From Pseudolachnospira sp051055405 (GTDB taxonomy: Bacteria; Bacillota; Clostridia; Lachnospirales; Lachnospiraceae), in the NCBI RefSeq assembly GCF_051055405.1, contig NZ_CP167068.1:2914001-2978000 (forward strand): a stretch of 64,000 bases of DNA. The letters are read 5' to 3'. Below the pieces are notes generated by a model that was not told the origin of the DNA, did not search any database, and was given only the letters and a program-made list of their open reading frames with translations. Made by a program: the position numbers and the translations under genes. Each line of letters opens with the position of its first letter. Position 1 is the first letter of the stretch. This document shows positions 9,539 to 18,874 of the stretch, one piece after another.

Positions 9539-9815
9539 ATTTTTATTTTGACTGAGTGCCGCTGGAGAAGGGCTGCTGTATAAAAAATATGTCGGTACAT
9601 TTTGTAGGGTTTCGGAGCAAGTACTTCTAGGATTCCGATAATTTGTAAAAAACATTCGCAAAAATAAGAAACTCGCTGCGCTCAAACAGTCTTATTTTTG
9701 CTCGTAATACAAATTTCCGGAATCGAAGAAGTACTAACGCTCCTGCAAATACAAAATGTACCGACATATTTTTGTACAGTGCCTTTTTCCAGCAACATCC
9801 AGTCAAAATAAAAAT
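9539..9815. repeat. ~277 bp near-perfect fold-back palindrome
   Basis: The space between the deacetylase and nrdJ is almost entirely one long imperfect palindrome. Outer arms are ATTTTTATTTTGACT / AGTCAAAATAAAAAT. Inner segments include TATGTCGGTACATTTTGTA / its complement, and AGTACTTCT / AGAAGTACT. The core is GCAAAAATAAGA / TCTTATTTTTGC around 9677. It holds no ORF. The form suits a MITE or other palindromic mobile repeat. As RNA it would make one long hairpin and could also act as a terminator. Confidence 0.8.
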
Positions 9816-9828
9816 TAGATAAAGGGGC

Positions 9829-9881
9829 TTGTCATATTCTATATGTTGTGCTATTATATCATTCGTCTACAACATATGGAA
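9829..9881 (+). promoter_or_regulatory. nrdJ promoter with inverted-repeat operator (NrdR-like)
   Basis: -35 TTGTCA (9829-9834), 17 bp spacer, -10 TATTAT (9852-9857). A perfect 9-bp inverted repeat ATATGTTGT (9841-9849) / ACAACATAT (9869-9877) covers the spacer and start region. Paired AT-rich boxes before a ribonucleotide reductase gene are the usual layout of NrdR sites, although the match to the NrdR box consensus is loose. Regulator identity is inferred. Confidence 0.65.
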
Positions 9882-9902
9882 AGTTAAGGAGAGAACAACA
9901 CC

Positions 9903-12164
9903 ATGACGTTAGAAGAATGGCTTGGAAAAGAAAATCCGCTTGGAATCGATATTTGGAACAACAAATATAAAGATCAGGAAGAAACCTTTGACGATTGGAC
10001 CACGCGTATCACAGCAGGCAATCCGGAAGCGGCAGAACTGATCCGCCAGAAAAAATTCCTGTTTGGCGGACGAATTCTTTCCAATCGTGGATTGGAACAT
10101 CAAAGCCGAAAGGTTACCTTTTCCAATTGCTATGTCGTCACTCCCCCGGAGGACAACATCGAAAGTATCTTTGACTGTGCGAAAAAATTAGCCCGTACCT
10201 ATAGCTACGGCGGCGGCTGCGGCGTCGATATTTCCAAATTGGCTCCCCGCGGCGCCAAAATCAACAATGCCGCCAAGGAGACCAGCGGAGCTGTCTCTTT
10301 CATGACGCTTTACGCGCTGGTCACTGAGTTGATCGGTCAAAACGGCCGCCGGGGCGCTCTGATGATCTCTATCGACTGCTCCCACCCGGATGTAGAAGAA
10401 TTCATCGATCTGAAAACCGACCTGGAAAAGGTGACGAAGGCAAACATTTCCGTTCGCATTGACAATGCCTTTATGGAAGCGGTCAAAAACAATTCGACCT
10501 ATCGCCTTCACTATACCAGGGAAGCTACCGGCGAGGTCATGGAACGGGAAGTAAACGCCCAGGAATTGTTCCGCCATATTGCAGAGGTCAACTGGGACTA
10601 TGCGGAGCCCGGCGCTCTTTTCTGGGATCAGATCAAAAATTGGAGCCTGCTCAGCAATACCGAGGAATTTTCCTTTGCCGGAGTGAACCCCTGCGCCGAG
10701 GAACCTCTGCCCGCCGGAGGCAGCTGCCTTTTGGGAAGCTTAAACTTATCCGAATTTGTCAAAGAACCTTTTTCGCCCAACGCGTCCTTTGACTTTGAAG
10801 GATTCAAGGAAGCCGTCGCCATCTCCGTCCGCGCGATGAACGAAGTTTTGGAAGAAGGGCTGCCTCTGCATCCCCTGTCAGAACAGCAGGAAAGCGTTCG
10901 TAACTGGCGGCAGATCGGTCTTGGAATCATGGGTCTGGCCGATATGCTGATTAAACTTGGAATCACCTATGGAAGCAAAGAATCTCTGGAGCTTTGTGAT
11001 CAAATCGGGTTTCATATGGCTGACACTGCCATCGCGGCTTCCGCTCTCCTCGCCAAGGAGTTTGGTCCATTCCCCAAGTATCAGCTGGAAAATATTATCT
11101 CTACGCCCTTTTTCCAGGCAAATACTTCGGAAGCCACGGTAGAACTAGTGAAAAAATACGGTCTGCGCAACTCGCAGCTTTTGACCATCGCTCCCACAGG
11201 GACCCTGTCCACCATGCTCGGCATCTCCGGTGGCATTGAGCCGATCTTTGCCAACTATTATGAGAGAAAGACCGAGTCTCTCCATGGAACCGACGTTTAC
11301 TATAAGGTGTACACCAAAATTGTAGAGACCTACATGAAGGCCTTCCAAATTGCCGATGATCGGGATCTTCCGGAATTCTTTGTCACGGCCATGATGTTAG
11401 ATTATCATAGCCGAATCGATATGCAGTCCGTATGGCAGCGGCACATCGACGCATCGATCAGCTCTACGGTGAACGTCCCGAATCACTTTACCGTAGAGGA
11501 AACCGAAAATCTTTACCGCTATGCCTTTGAGAAAAAACTGAAAGGCATCACGATTTATCGGGACGGCTGCAAACGGACTGGAGTACTGACCACGGAAGAA
11601 ACGCCTGGACCGGCTGTGGCCGGAGACGGGTTAAAGCGCGGGGAGATTGTGCTGGTTACCGACGATGTCCTGGGCAAAAAGAGAAAGCTGATCACTGGCT
11701 GCGGCAGTCTTCACTGTATCGCTCTCTTTGACCCCAATACCGGAGCGCTTTTAGAAACATACCTGAGCAAAGGCTCCACCGGCGGCTGCAACAATTTCAT
11801 GATCGGTCTCTCGCGGATGATTTCCATCAGCGCACGAGGAGGCATCGATATTTACACCATCATCGATCAACTGAATTCCACTGGTTCCTGTCCCTCCTAT
11901 ACGGTACGCCGCGCGCTACACAAGGATACCAGCAAGGGAAGCTGCTGTCCTATGGCCGTTGGAAACGCGCTCCTCGACATGTACAACGAAGTTCAGCAGG
12001 AAATTGCCGCGAAAAAGTCCACTGAGCCGCCGAAAAAACGGCCGAAGCCACAGGCTGTCCAAAGCGCCCGCGACAAGATGCGCTGCCCGGAATGCGGAGA
12101 AAATCTGGTGATGGAAGGCGGCTGTACTATCTGCAAAAACTGCGGATGGAGTAAGTGCCTGTAA
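9903..12164 (+). CDS. nrdJ: adenosylcobalamin-dependent ribonucleotide reductase (class II)
   Basis: 753 residues. Class II signatures are NPCAEEPLPAGGSC, IAPTGTLSTMLGISGG and GIEPIFANYYERKTESL. The C-terminus is a cysteine-rich zinc-binding tail (CPECGENL, CKNCGWSKC) found in cobalamin-dependent NrdJ. It makes deoxynucleotides with adenosylcobalamin as radical source, independent of oxygen. Ribosome site AAGGAGAGAA precedes the ATG. It is a single-gene unit bounded by its own promoter and terminator. Confidence 0.95.
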   Translation: MTLEEWLGKENPLGIDIWNNKYKDQEETFDDWTTRITAGNPEAAELIRQKKFLFGGRILSNRGLEHQSRKVTFSNCYVVTPPEDNIESIFDCAKKLARTYSYGGGCGVDISKLAPRGAKINNAAKETSGAVSFMTLYALVTELIGQNGRRGALMISIDCSHPDVEEFIDLKTDLEKVTKANISVRIDNAFMEAVKNNSTYRLHYTREATGEVMEREVNAQELFRHIAEVNWDYAEPGALFWDQIKNWSLLSNTEEFSFAGVNPCAEEPLPAGGSCLLGSLNLSEFVKEPFSPNASFDFEGFKEAVAISVRAMNEVLEEGLPLHPLSEQQESVRNWRQIGLGIMGLADMLIKLGITYGSKESLELCDQIGFHMADTAIAASALLAKEFGPFPKYQLENIISTPFFQANTSEATVELVKKYGLRNSQLLTIAPTGTLSTMLGISGGIEPIFANYYERKTESLHGTDVYYKVYTKIVETYMKAFQIADDRDLPEFFVTAMMLDYHSRIDMQSVWQRHIDASISSTVNVPNHFTVEETENLYRYAFEKKLKGITIYRDGCKRTGVLTTEETPGPAVAGDGLKRGEIVLVTDDVLGKKRKLITGCGSLHCIALFDPNTGALLETYLSKGSTGGCNNFMIGLSRMISISARGGIDIYTIIDQLNSTGSCPSYTVRRALHKDTSKGSCCPMAVGNALLDMYNEVQQEIAAKKSTEPPKKRPKPQAVQSARDKMRCPECGENLVMEGGCTICKNCGWSKCL

Positions 12165-12244
12165 TATCTTCCACTGGCAAGGACAAACACGGTCTCCTGC
12201 CAACTGAAGGTACCTTTATCCTATGCAAAAATTTTATTTCAAAA

Positions 12245-12285
12245 AAGGACTTATGGCTTTGCCTTGCCATAAGTCCTTCTTTATT
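12245..12285 (+). terminator. intrinsic terminator of nrdJ
   Basis: A perfect 13-bp stem, AAGGACTTATGGC / GCCATAAGTCCTT, with an 8-nt loop followed by CTTTATTC. It may work in both directions, since dacF converges from the right. Confidence 0.85.
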
Positions 12286-12366
12286 CTAGTGAAAATTTCA
12301 TAGAGAGAAATGCTTTGTTCTCTGATGATTCTTTATTCCTTTTCGTAGGCCTTGTCTTGCAAGTCC

Positions 12367-13734
12367 CTACCGTCTCCGCTGACGCGCGGCCTCTTGCCGT
12401 CTTCTTTGCTGACGAAGTTTCCGCCGTTTTCTTCTCCTGTGGTTTTTAATAATCTGAATCACTACCCAAGCAATCACCAGAAGACCGACCAGAACCCCCA
12501 GCGCCGCTAAAATCCAAAACCAAAAGGGCCTTCCCGATTCCTTCACTTCCGCCGTCACCGGTTGATTCGCCTGCACATCTCCGGATGTCCCCCGAATGAC
12601 GATGGGCTGCCGTCCCAACGTGGCAGTGCCGCTCCGGTAAAGCAGATCCCCTACGGTCCCTTCCGGGTCGCCGTCTTCCCGGCCGGTAAATTCCAGAGTC
12701 AAGCTCTCGATGCCATTGGGAATCGTCAGCTTTCCCTCGCCAGAAAGAGCCAATGGCATCGGATAACCAGCCCCAAGTCCCGCGCAGAAATTCCGGCTGG
12801 TCGCCCCCATATCCACCATGCGGAAATTGTTAAACCCATAATCTAAAATACTTTTCGTATCCTGATATACCACGCCGCCGCCCGCGTCCTTCATCACGAC
12901 GCAGACCAATTCCATACCGTCCTTCTCCGCGTAAGTCACCAACGTATTTTTCGCGATGGAGGTGTATCCGGTCTTTCCTGCTTTTACCCGCTCATCATAA
13001 TGTTCGCTGGAAGAAAGCATCATTTTATGGTGCATCGTACAGGTAAAACCCTTGGGATTTTTCTCCGTGGCCGGAATCACATAGGAAGTCGTGGAGTCAA
13101 TCTGATAAAACGTCTCATTTTGAAGCGCGGCCCAAAAAATCAGAGCCATATCATGGGCGGTCGTCGTATGGTTGGAATCGTTTAAACCATGGGGATTTGC
13201 AAAATGCGTATTGGTACAGCCCAGGGAAGCAGCCTTCTGATTCATCAGATCCGCAAAGGCAGGTAAAGATCCCGCCACATGCTCCGCCAGCGCGTAACCG
13301 CTTTCATTTACAGAATTCAGCATCAACAGATACAGACATTGCTCTACTGTCAGAGTCTCCCCTTCCAGAGCCATGCCGCCAAAGTTTCCTCCTGACTCAA
13401 TATCCGTCACTGCCTGATGGGAAAAGGTCACTTGTTCGTCCAGCTGGCAATGCTCCAGAACAACCAAAGCCGTCATCACCTTGGTAATACTGGCCGGATA
13501 CCTGGTCTCATTTTCATTTTTTCCATAGAGCACGGCACCGGAATTGACCTCCACCAAATAGGCGCTCTCGCCGGTGATAGATGGTCCCGCCGGCCATCCT
13601 TCCATACTGCGGGCATCCGTCTGCTGCAAATCGGTTCGCCCGCCAGCGGCAAACGCCGGCCATGGATTTGCGGCCAAAAGCACCGCCATCATCAAAAGTC
13701 CAATGATGCTTCTGTATTTCCTTCTCAAAATCAT
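12367..13734 (-). CDS. dacF: D-alanyl-D-alanine carboxypeptidase (DacF/PBP5 type)
   Basis: About 455 residues from ATG 13734, with a signal peptide ending near AFA|AGG. Penicillin-binding motifs: SITK (Ser near 82), SVN, and KTG (KAGKTGYTS). A C-terminal region follows the catalytic domain and ends in a membrane segment (PFWFWILAALGVLVGLLVIA) and an arginine-rich cytoplasmic tail. That places the enzyme outside, anchored by the C-terminus. It trims the terminal D-Ala of peptidoglycan stem peptides. It lies last in a run with ddl and murI, which make the precursors. Longer upstream starts would run through the intergenic region into the preceding gene and are unlikely. Confidence 0.92.
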   Translation of the reverse strand: MILRRKYRSIIGLLMMAVLLAANPWPAFAAGGRTDLQQTDARSMEGWPAGPSITGESAYLVEVNSGAVLYGKNENETRYPASITKVMTALVVLEHCQLDEQVTFSHQAVTDIESGGNFGGMALEGETLTVEQCLYLLMLNSVNESGYALAEHVAGSLPAFADLMNQKAASLGCTNTHFANPHGLNDSNHTTTAHDMALIFWAALQNETFYQIDSTTSYVIPATEKNPKGFTCTMHHKMMLSSSEHYDERVKAGKTGYTSIAKNTLVTYAEKDGMELVCVVMKDAGGGVVYQDTKSILDYGFNNFRMVDMGATSRNFCAGLGAGYPMPLALSGEGKLTIPNGIESLTLEFTGREDGDPEGTVGDLLYRSGTATLGRQPIVIRGTSGDVQANQPVTAEVKESGRPFWFWILAALGVLVGLLVIAWVVIQIIKNHRRRKRRKLRQQRRRQEAARQRRR

Positions 13735-13783
13735 AACCCCCCGCGTCGATTTCCGGCCCAGCCGGTTCCTCCCTCCGTTTTCG

Positions 13784-14239
13784 TCAAGACAATAAAGAGA
13801 AGTCTTTCGCTTCTTTATCCTGCACTCGGATCTTGATAAAACAGTCCGAGATATGTTCGTAATTAATCTCCAGGGCATACTCTACATTTACCTGAATACC
13901 GTCGTTTTCTTCCTTTACTTCCAACTCTCTGGCCCGAATTCCTAAAACCAGGTTGCCAAAGGGCGTAGAATAGTGGGACACGTTTTCCTTTCCCTTGGTA
14001 AAGGTCAGCTCCGTCTCAATCAGCCCCTTCTTTCGGATACTGACAGTCTCCGGCGAAATCTTTAGCAGATTGTGTACCGGTTCCGAAAAGTTTTCCGCCA
14101 TCTCGTCGTATGTGACATAATGCTTTCCGTTTTTCCAATAATATTGGCCTGGTGCAATCACCTCTATATCCTGACGTTCGGCTTCCACATCCCCCAGGGA
14201 AAGCAAACCGCTTACTGTCACTAAAACCTCTCTGTCCAT
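13784..14239 (-). CDS. DUF1934 protein (YwiB-like beta-barrel)
   Basis: 151 residues from ATG 14239, which follows AAAAGGAAAA. An earlier ATG at 14266 overlaps murI and lacks a good ribosome site. The sequence has the beta-strand-rich pattern of the DUF1934 (YwiB) family, with VTVSGLLSLGD at the start and YYWKNGKHYVTYDE in the middle. No catalytic motif is visible and the function is unknown. The position between murI and dacF suggests a link to envelope growth but does not prove one. Confidence 0.75.
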   Translation of the reverse strand: MDREVLVTVSGLLSLGDVEAERQDIEVIAPGQYYWKNGKHYVTYDEMAENFSEPVHNLLKISPETVSIRKKGLIETELTFTKGKENVSHYSTPFGNLVLGIRARELEVKEENDGIQVNVEYALEINYEHISDCFIKIRVQDKEAKDFSLLS

Positions 14240-14252
14240 GGTATTTTCCTTT

Positions 14253-15068
14253 TTAGTATTTTTCAATATCTACGATCTGTGTGGTTTGAATCTCATAAGG
14301 CAGAATAGAATTGGCAAAAACCCGGAACTTTTCCGCGCCGTCGCTGACAAAAAACTCATATTTCCCCTCTGCGCAGGCCGCGTCTTCCGATAATAACCGC
14401 TTCTCCGTCAAGAGACGGCGCAAGCCCAAAGCGGTCTCATAAGCTGGATTCACCAACTGAACCGCATCCCCCATCACTCCGCCGATCAGGGAGCGCAAGA
14501 GCGGATAGTGGGTACACCCCAAAATGAGCGTGTCAATCTCCTTTTCCTTCAATTCCTTTAAATATCGCTTTGCAATCTCTTCCGTCACAAAATCGTGGGT
14601 CAATCCCTCTTCCACCAAGGGAACAAATAGCGGACATGCTTTGCCAAACACTTGAAGATTTGGATTGATGCTCTGAATAAACTTCGTATACAGGCCGCTA
14701 TTGATCGTAGCGTCCGTGGCAATCACGCCAATCCGTCCATTTTTGCTGGCTTTCGCCGCGGTTTTTGCGCCAGGCTTTACCACGCCGATCACCGGCACAT
14801 CGATCTCTTTCTCAATGGTTTCCAGGGCATAGGCGCTGGCCGTATTGCAGGCTACCACGATGGCTTTTACTTCTTTTGTTTCCAAAAAACGGACAATCTG
14901 ACGGACAAAATGAATAATGGTATTCTGTGATTTGCTGCCGTAAGGCACGCGAGCCGTATCTCCAAAATAGACCAGCCGCTCTTCCGGAATCTGGCGCATG
15001 ATCTCTCTGGCCACGGTCAGACCGCCGATACCGGAATCAAAAACCCCGATGGGCGCATGATTCCCCAT
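14253..15068 (-). CDS. murI: glutamate racemase
   Basis: 271 residues from ATG 15068 (ribosome site GGAGGAGTTGACC). The motifs PIGVFDSGIGGLTVAREI, VACNTASAYAL with the first catalytic Cys, and LILGCTHYPLL with the second Cys are complete. It supplies D-glutamate for peptidoglycan. The start lies 2 nt before the end of ddl on the same strand, so ddl and murI are cotranscribed. An extended reading frame to 15146 runs into ddl and is rejected. Confidence 0.95.
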   Translation of the reverse strand: MGNHAPIGVFDSGIGGLTVAREIMRQIPEERLVYFGDTARVPYGSKSQNTIIHFVRQIVRFLETKEVKAIVVACNTASAYALETIEKEIDVPVIGVVKPGAKTAAKASKNGRIGVIATDATINSGLYTKFIQSINPNLQVFGKACPLFVPLVEEGLTHDFVTEEIAKRYLKELKEKEIDTLILGCTHYPLLRSLIGGVMGDAVQLVNPAYETALGLRRLLTEKRLLSEDAACAEGKYEFFVSDGAEKFRVFANSILPYEIQTTQIVDIEKY

Positions 15069-15070
15069 GG

Positions 15071-16129
15071 TCAACTCCTCCGCAGGAACGCTGTCTGAAT
15101 CAGCTCTTCCACCAGTTCCGGCACAGCCAAACCTCTCGCCCCCCAAAGCATCGGGTACATACTGATCGACGTAAAGCCCGGCATGGTGTTGATCTCGTTA
15201 AATACCACTTCATTGGTTCCCTTCTCCAAAAAGAAATCCACGCGGGACAGACCTAAACCGTCCACTGCCTCAAAGATCCGGGCGGCATCCTGACGAATTT
15301 CCTCTGCTACTCCTTCCGGAAGTTCCGGATCTACAACCGTACGAGATTCGGCGCTATGATACTTCGCATCGTAATCATAAAACTCCGCGGCAGCCAAAAT
15401 TTCTCCAATCCCGGAGGCTTTTGTCTCTTTACCGCCAAAAACTGCGCATTCCAGTTCCCGGCCAACAATCATCTCTTCCACCAAAATCTTGGCATCTTCA
15501 GCGGCAGCTATCTGCAACGCTTCCTGAAGGCTCTCCCGGTCTACCGCTTTAGAAACGCCTTTGGAGGAACCCGCGTTGGAAGGTTTTACAAAAACAGGGT
15601 AGGAAAAACGCTGTTCTACCCGCTCCACCACCGCGCTCATATCCGAAAGCTCCCGGCGCAGCACCGGCACATATTCTGCCTGACGAATCCCAAGGCTATT
15701 TACAATAATTTTCGTATAAAATTTATCCATGGAGACTGCGGATGCCAGTACACCGCACCCTACATAGGGAATCTGGCTCAATTCCAGCAATCCCTGCACC
15801 GTTCCGTCCTCTCCGTAAAGGCCATGAAGCACTGGAAATACCACATCGATCTTTTGAAACGTCGTATTGGCGCCGTCCAGAAATAAAATCCCCCGCATCG
15901 CAGCATCCGGAGACAAAATGGCATGAATCCTACTCTCTCTCCAAGCTCCCGACTGAATGTCCGCGAGGGAATCCACTTTCAGCCAACGCCCCTCTTTTGT
16001 AATGCCTACCAGGAACACCTGATATTTTTCCGGGTCAATATGGCCTGCTACGGTTACGACAGACAGGCAGGAAATTTCATGCTCCGATGATTGGCCGCCA
16101 AACAAAACGGCGATATTTATTTTAGACAT
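15071..16129 (-). CDS. ddl: D-alanine--D-alanine ligase
   Basis: 352 residues with ATP-grasp motifs. The N-terminus is NIAVLFGGQSSEHEISCLS, then PVLHGLYGEDGTVQG, PVFVKPSNAGSSKGVSK in the ATP-binding domain, and EINTMPGFTSISMYP with the Mg ligands. It joins two D-Ala for peptidoglycan precursors. It is first in the ddl-murI-DUF1934-dacF series. The Ddl family also includes VanG-type D-Ala-D-Ser ligases, but no van regulatory genes are nearby, so the ordinary housekeeping role is favoured. Confidence 0.94.
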   Translation of the reverse strand: MSKINIAVLFGGQSSEHEISCLSVVTVAGHIDPEKYQVFLVGITKEGRWLKVDSLADIQSGAWRESRIHAILSPDAAMRGILFLDGANTTFQKIDVVFPVLHGLYGEDGTVQGLLELSQIPYVGCGVLASAVSMDKFYTKIIVNSLGIRQAEYVPVLRRELSDMSAVVERVEQRFSYPVFVKPSNAGSSKGVSKAVDRESLQEALQIAAAEDAKILVEEMIVGRELECAVFGGKETKASGIGEILAAAEFYDYDAKYHSAESRTVVDPELPEGVAEEIRQDAARIFEAVDGLGLSRVDFFLEKGTNEVVFNEINTMPGFTSISMYPMLWGARGLAVPELVEELIQTAFLRRS

Positions 16130-16257
16130 GTCAAAGTTCCTTTGTTTTTTCTTTTTAGTTTACTCCAGAAACAGGAATAATTCAACCACAAATGGGAAAT
16201 ACTCTGGATGCCGGCAAAATTGCGGCCTAGAAAATCGATACATAGAAGGGATACCCA

Positions 16258-16878
16258 ATGAAAAGAGATCTGCATCTTGTTATTTTGGTAATACTTGTCA
16301 ATAGTCTCCTGGCCCTGGGCTGTCTGGAAGGACTTCGGCAGGACCGGCTTGTGGCTCCGGTGGCTGCAGAAGTGCTTCGGTTCCGCGTCCTGGCAAACAG
16401 CGATTCCGAAGAAGACCAAGCGCTCAAACTCTTGGTCAGAGACCGTCTCTTAGACGAGATGAGCCGCGGCCTAAATGCCGCCGCAAGCTCCGAGGAAGCG
16501 GAAACTTACGCGGTTTCTCACCAACAAGAGCTCATCGAAGCCGCCCAGACCGCCATACAGGAAGCCGGGTTTTCCTATCCGGTCAGCCTGTCGGTAGGAG
16601 ATTTCTACTTTCCGGAAAAAACCTACGGCGATATGACCTTTCCGCGGGGCACTTACCGGGCGGTCAAAGTAGAAATCGGCAAAGCCGAGGGGAGCAACTG
16701 GTGGTGCGTTTTATACCCAGCCCTCTGCTTTACCGATGCTGTCACTGCCGAAGTCCCGAAGGAATCCCGTGAAAAATTAGAGCATGTGCTGACGGAAGAA
16801 GACTGCCAGCTGCTCGATGGTCAGGTGGAAGTCCGATCTGCCTTTCTGGATTGGATCGGAAGTCTGTTTCACTCTTAA
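16258..16878 (+). CDS. spoIIR: stage II sporulation protein R
   Basis: 206 residues. An N-terminal membrane or signal segment (LHLVILVILVNSLLALG) is followed by the family core VLRFRVLANSDSEEDQALKL. SpoIIR is made in the forespore under sigma F and signals across the septum to activate SpoIIGA, which processes pro-sigma E. Ribosome site GAAGGGATA precedes the ATG. I do not see a confident sigma F promoter. The group II intron ends 12 nt after its stop codon. Confidence 0.93.
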   Translation: MKRDLHLVILVILVNSLLALGCLEGLRQDRLVAPVAAEVLRFRVLANSDSEEDQALKLLVRDRLLDEMSRGLNAAASSEEAETYAVSHQQELIEAAQTAIQEAGFSYPVSLSVGDFYFPEKTYGDMTFPRGTYRAVKVEIGKAEGSNWWCVLYPALCFTDAVTAEVPKESREKLEHVLTEEDCQLLDGQVEVRSAFLDWIGSLFHS

Positions 16879-16890
16879 TCATACCTTCCA

Positions 16891-18805
16891 ATCGAGTAGG
16901 AGGCGGTGACTAGCCGCCGTCCTCTCACAGCACCGGACATACGGTTCTCGTATCCGGCGCTTTCAATAGTTGACGTGCACTGACTGATAGGCGGTGGCTA
17001 AATCATAAAAGCCACTGTTTATCAGTCTTTCTTTTGTCATTGCCATATTTATGGCAACTGTATGTGTGGTGAACCAATAGCCTCGGCGACTGTTTCCCGC
17101 CTGCCATGCCAAATCCTTCTCCAACCCCATCTTGATTAGGTTTCGCACTTTTGTCTTTGGTTTCTTCCATTGTTTCCATATACACATACGTATTCTGTGA
17201 TAGAGCCATCCGTTAATGTCATCTATGTTGTTCTTCATGCTCGCTATTCCGTAATAGTTTAGCCATCCCCTCGCAAATACCTTGATTTTCTCAAGGCTTG
17301 GCTTAATGGACTGTACCGATTTACGGGAAGATAAATCTTTCAGCTTCGTCTTAAACTTCTTCCATGACTTTGCATGAACCCGGACATAAATGCCGCTCCC
17401 GTTCCTTCCCAATGCAAAACCAAGAAACTTAAAATTTCGGATTGCAAACACGCTCACAGTGCGACTTTTCTCCCGGTTGACTGTTAATTTCAGCTTTTCC
17501 TCAAGGTACTTTGTACTGCTTTCCAAAAGTCTTTCTGATGCCCGTTTGCTCTTTGCGAGAAGCACAATGTCATCTGCATATCGAACGCACGGAACACCTC
17601 TATTTAAGAACTCCTGGTCGAACTCGTTGAGGTAGATATTCGCTAGTAACGGAGATAAATTTCCTCCCTGTGGCGAGCCTTCCTCTGTGTCGATGACCAC
17701 TCCGTTCTCCATTATTCCACTTTTCAGGTAGCGTTTAATCAGCTGTATTACACGCTCGTCCTTTACATTCTTCCGCAAAAGATTGATAAGTATTTCGTGG
17801 TTGATTGTGTCGAAGTATTTCGATAAGTCCAGGACTACCGCAAATGTACAGCCCTGCTCTGCATACTCTTTCACTTTTAGTATCGCTTCTTTTGCGCTTC
17901 TGTTCGGGCGGTACCCGAAACTGCCGTCCGCAAACAATGGCTCATAGATTGGCACTAACTGTTGCATTATTGCCTGTTGGAGTGTTCGGTCTATCACGGT
18001 TGGTATGCCAAGCTTTCGCACACCACCTTCCGGTTTCGGAATCTCAACACGTCTCACTGGAGACGGAGTGTACTTCCCCCTGTAAATCCGGTCGGTCAGC
18101 TCCTGTTGATGTTCCTTTAGGTACGGAAGCGCTTCCTCGACAGTCATCCCATCGATTCCTGGCGCCCCCTTGTTTGCCTTCACTCTCTTATACGCTCTGT
18201 TGACGTTATCCTTATGTAGTATCGCTTCCAAGAGCTTTGGCTGTGCACTGTCTCTTTCTTTCCATATCCGATTGAATGACCTTGACGCTTCCGCATACCC
18301 TTCGTGTTCCGCACTGTCTCTTTGCGGACAGCCATTGTTTTCCAAGTTTTCTGTCATATACAGTCATTCCTCCTTTCCCGGTCATACTCAAGACTCCCAC
18401 TGATTCGGTCCTTCATGAAAAAAAAACTTCACTACTATGACCTCTGCTGACTTCTGTGCGTTCAGCATTGCCTTAAGCAATGGTTACCTCTTTCAAGGCA
18501 TACCGCACAGACCTCCCCAGGTACCACACGTTTCCTCCTCTCCATCCATCTGCCTCATTTATCATGCATGATTCCGTGTAGTTATTGGGCTTCGACTTGG
18601 TAAGCAGCCTTACCCTCATGCATAACCTCATATGTGATTTCTGTTCGTCAGACCAGAGATTTGCCCGCGGGTTAGTAGGTTCCCCACATCCGGCTTCCTT
18701 CAGATTCCACCTCACGATGGACACCCTTGCCTTCGGCTATATCCTTCCCACTACCGGGCGGATTCGGGACTTTAACCCGTTAGAAACGTGCGCCGCTGGG
18801 CGCAC
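16891..18805 (-). mobile_element. group IIC intron with maturase
   Basis: The minus-strand 5' end reads GTGCGCCCAGCGGCGCAC, and internal segments AATCTGAAGGAAGC, GGTCTGACGAACA and CATATGAGG match the plan of the Oceanobacillus group IIC intron. Domain V has the AGC triad and GATACGAGAACCGTATG. Domain VI runs to CCTACTCGAT at 16891. The intron sits directly after a hairpin (18811-18844), as group IIC introns prefer. It lies between the converging spoIIR and ppiB and breaks neither. Boundaries are inferred from consensus ends. Confidence 0.85.
16963..18357 (-). CDS. ltrA: group II intron reverse transcriptase/maturase
   Basis: 464 residues. The RT domain has the typical AYKRVKANKGAPGIDGMTVEE and IPKPEGGVRKLGIPTV. 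The catalytic motif CVRYADDIVLLAKS is intact, preceded by GSPQGGNLSPLLANIYL. A maturase/X region follows (WLNYYGI, GYWFTTHT). There is no HNH endonuclease domain at the C-terminus, as in group IIC proteins. It splices the intron RNA and copies it at new sites. No frameshift is visible, so the element may be active. Confidence 0.93.
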   Translation of the reverse strand: MTENLENNGCPQRDSAEHEGYAEASRSFNRIWKERDSAQPKLLEAILHKDNVNRAYKRVKANKGAPGIDGMTVEEALPYLKEHQQELTDRIYRGKYTPSPVRRVEIPKPEGGVRKLGIPTVIDRTLQQAIMQQLVPIYEPLFADGSFGYRPNRSAKEAILKVKEYAEQGCTFAVVLDLSKYFDTINHEILINLLRKNVKDERVIQLIKRYLKSGIMENGVVIDTEEGSPQGGNLSPLLANIYLNEFDQEFLNRGVPCVRYADDIVLLAKSKRASERLLESSTKYLEEKLKLTVNREKSRTVSVFAIRNFKFLGFALGRNGSGIYVRVHAKSWKKFKTKLKDLSSRKSVQSIKPSLEKIKVFARGWLNYYGIASMKNNIDDINGWLYHRIRMCIWKQWKKPKTKVRNLIKMGLEKDLAWQAGNSRRGYWFTTHTVAINMAMTKERLINSGFYDLATAYQSVHVNY

Positions 18806-18810
18806 TTGAC

Positions 18811-18844
18811 AAGAGCACACGCGGTCAGGACCGAGTATGCTCTT
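18811..18844 (-). terminator. hairpin after ppiB, target of the group IIC intron
   Basis: Stem of AAGAGCATAC / GTGTGCTCTT with an inner GGTC/GACC, 31 nt after the ppiB stop. In minus-strand order it is followed by GTCAA and then the intron 5' end. It was probably the ppiB terminator; the intron now replaces whatever followed. Confidence 0.6.
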
Positions 18845-18874
18845 ATACCGTTTCGCCATCTCACAGGCCTATAC

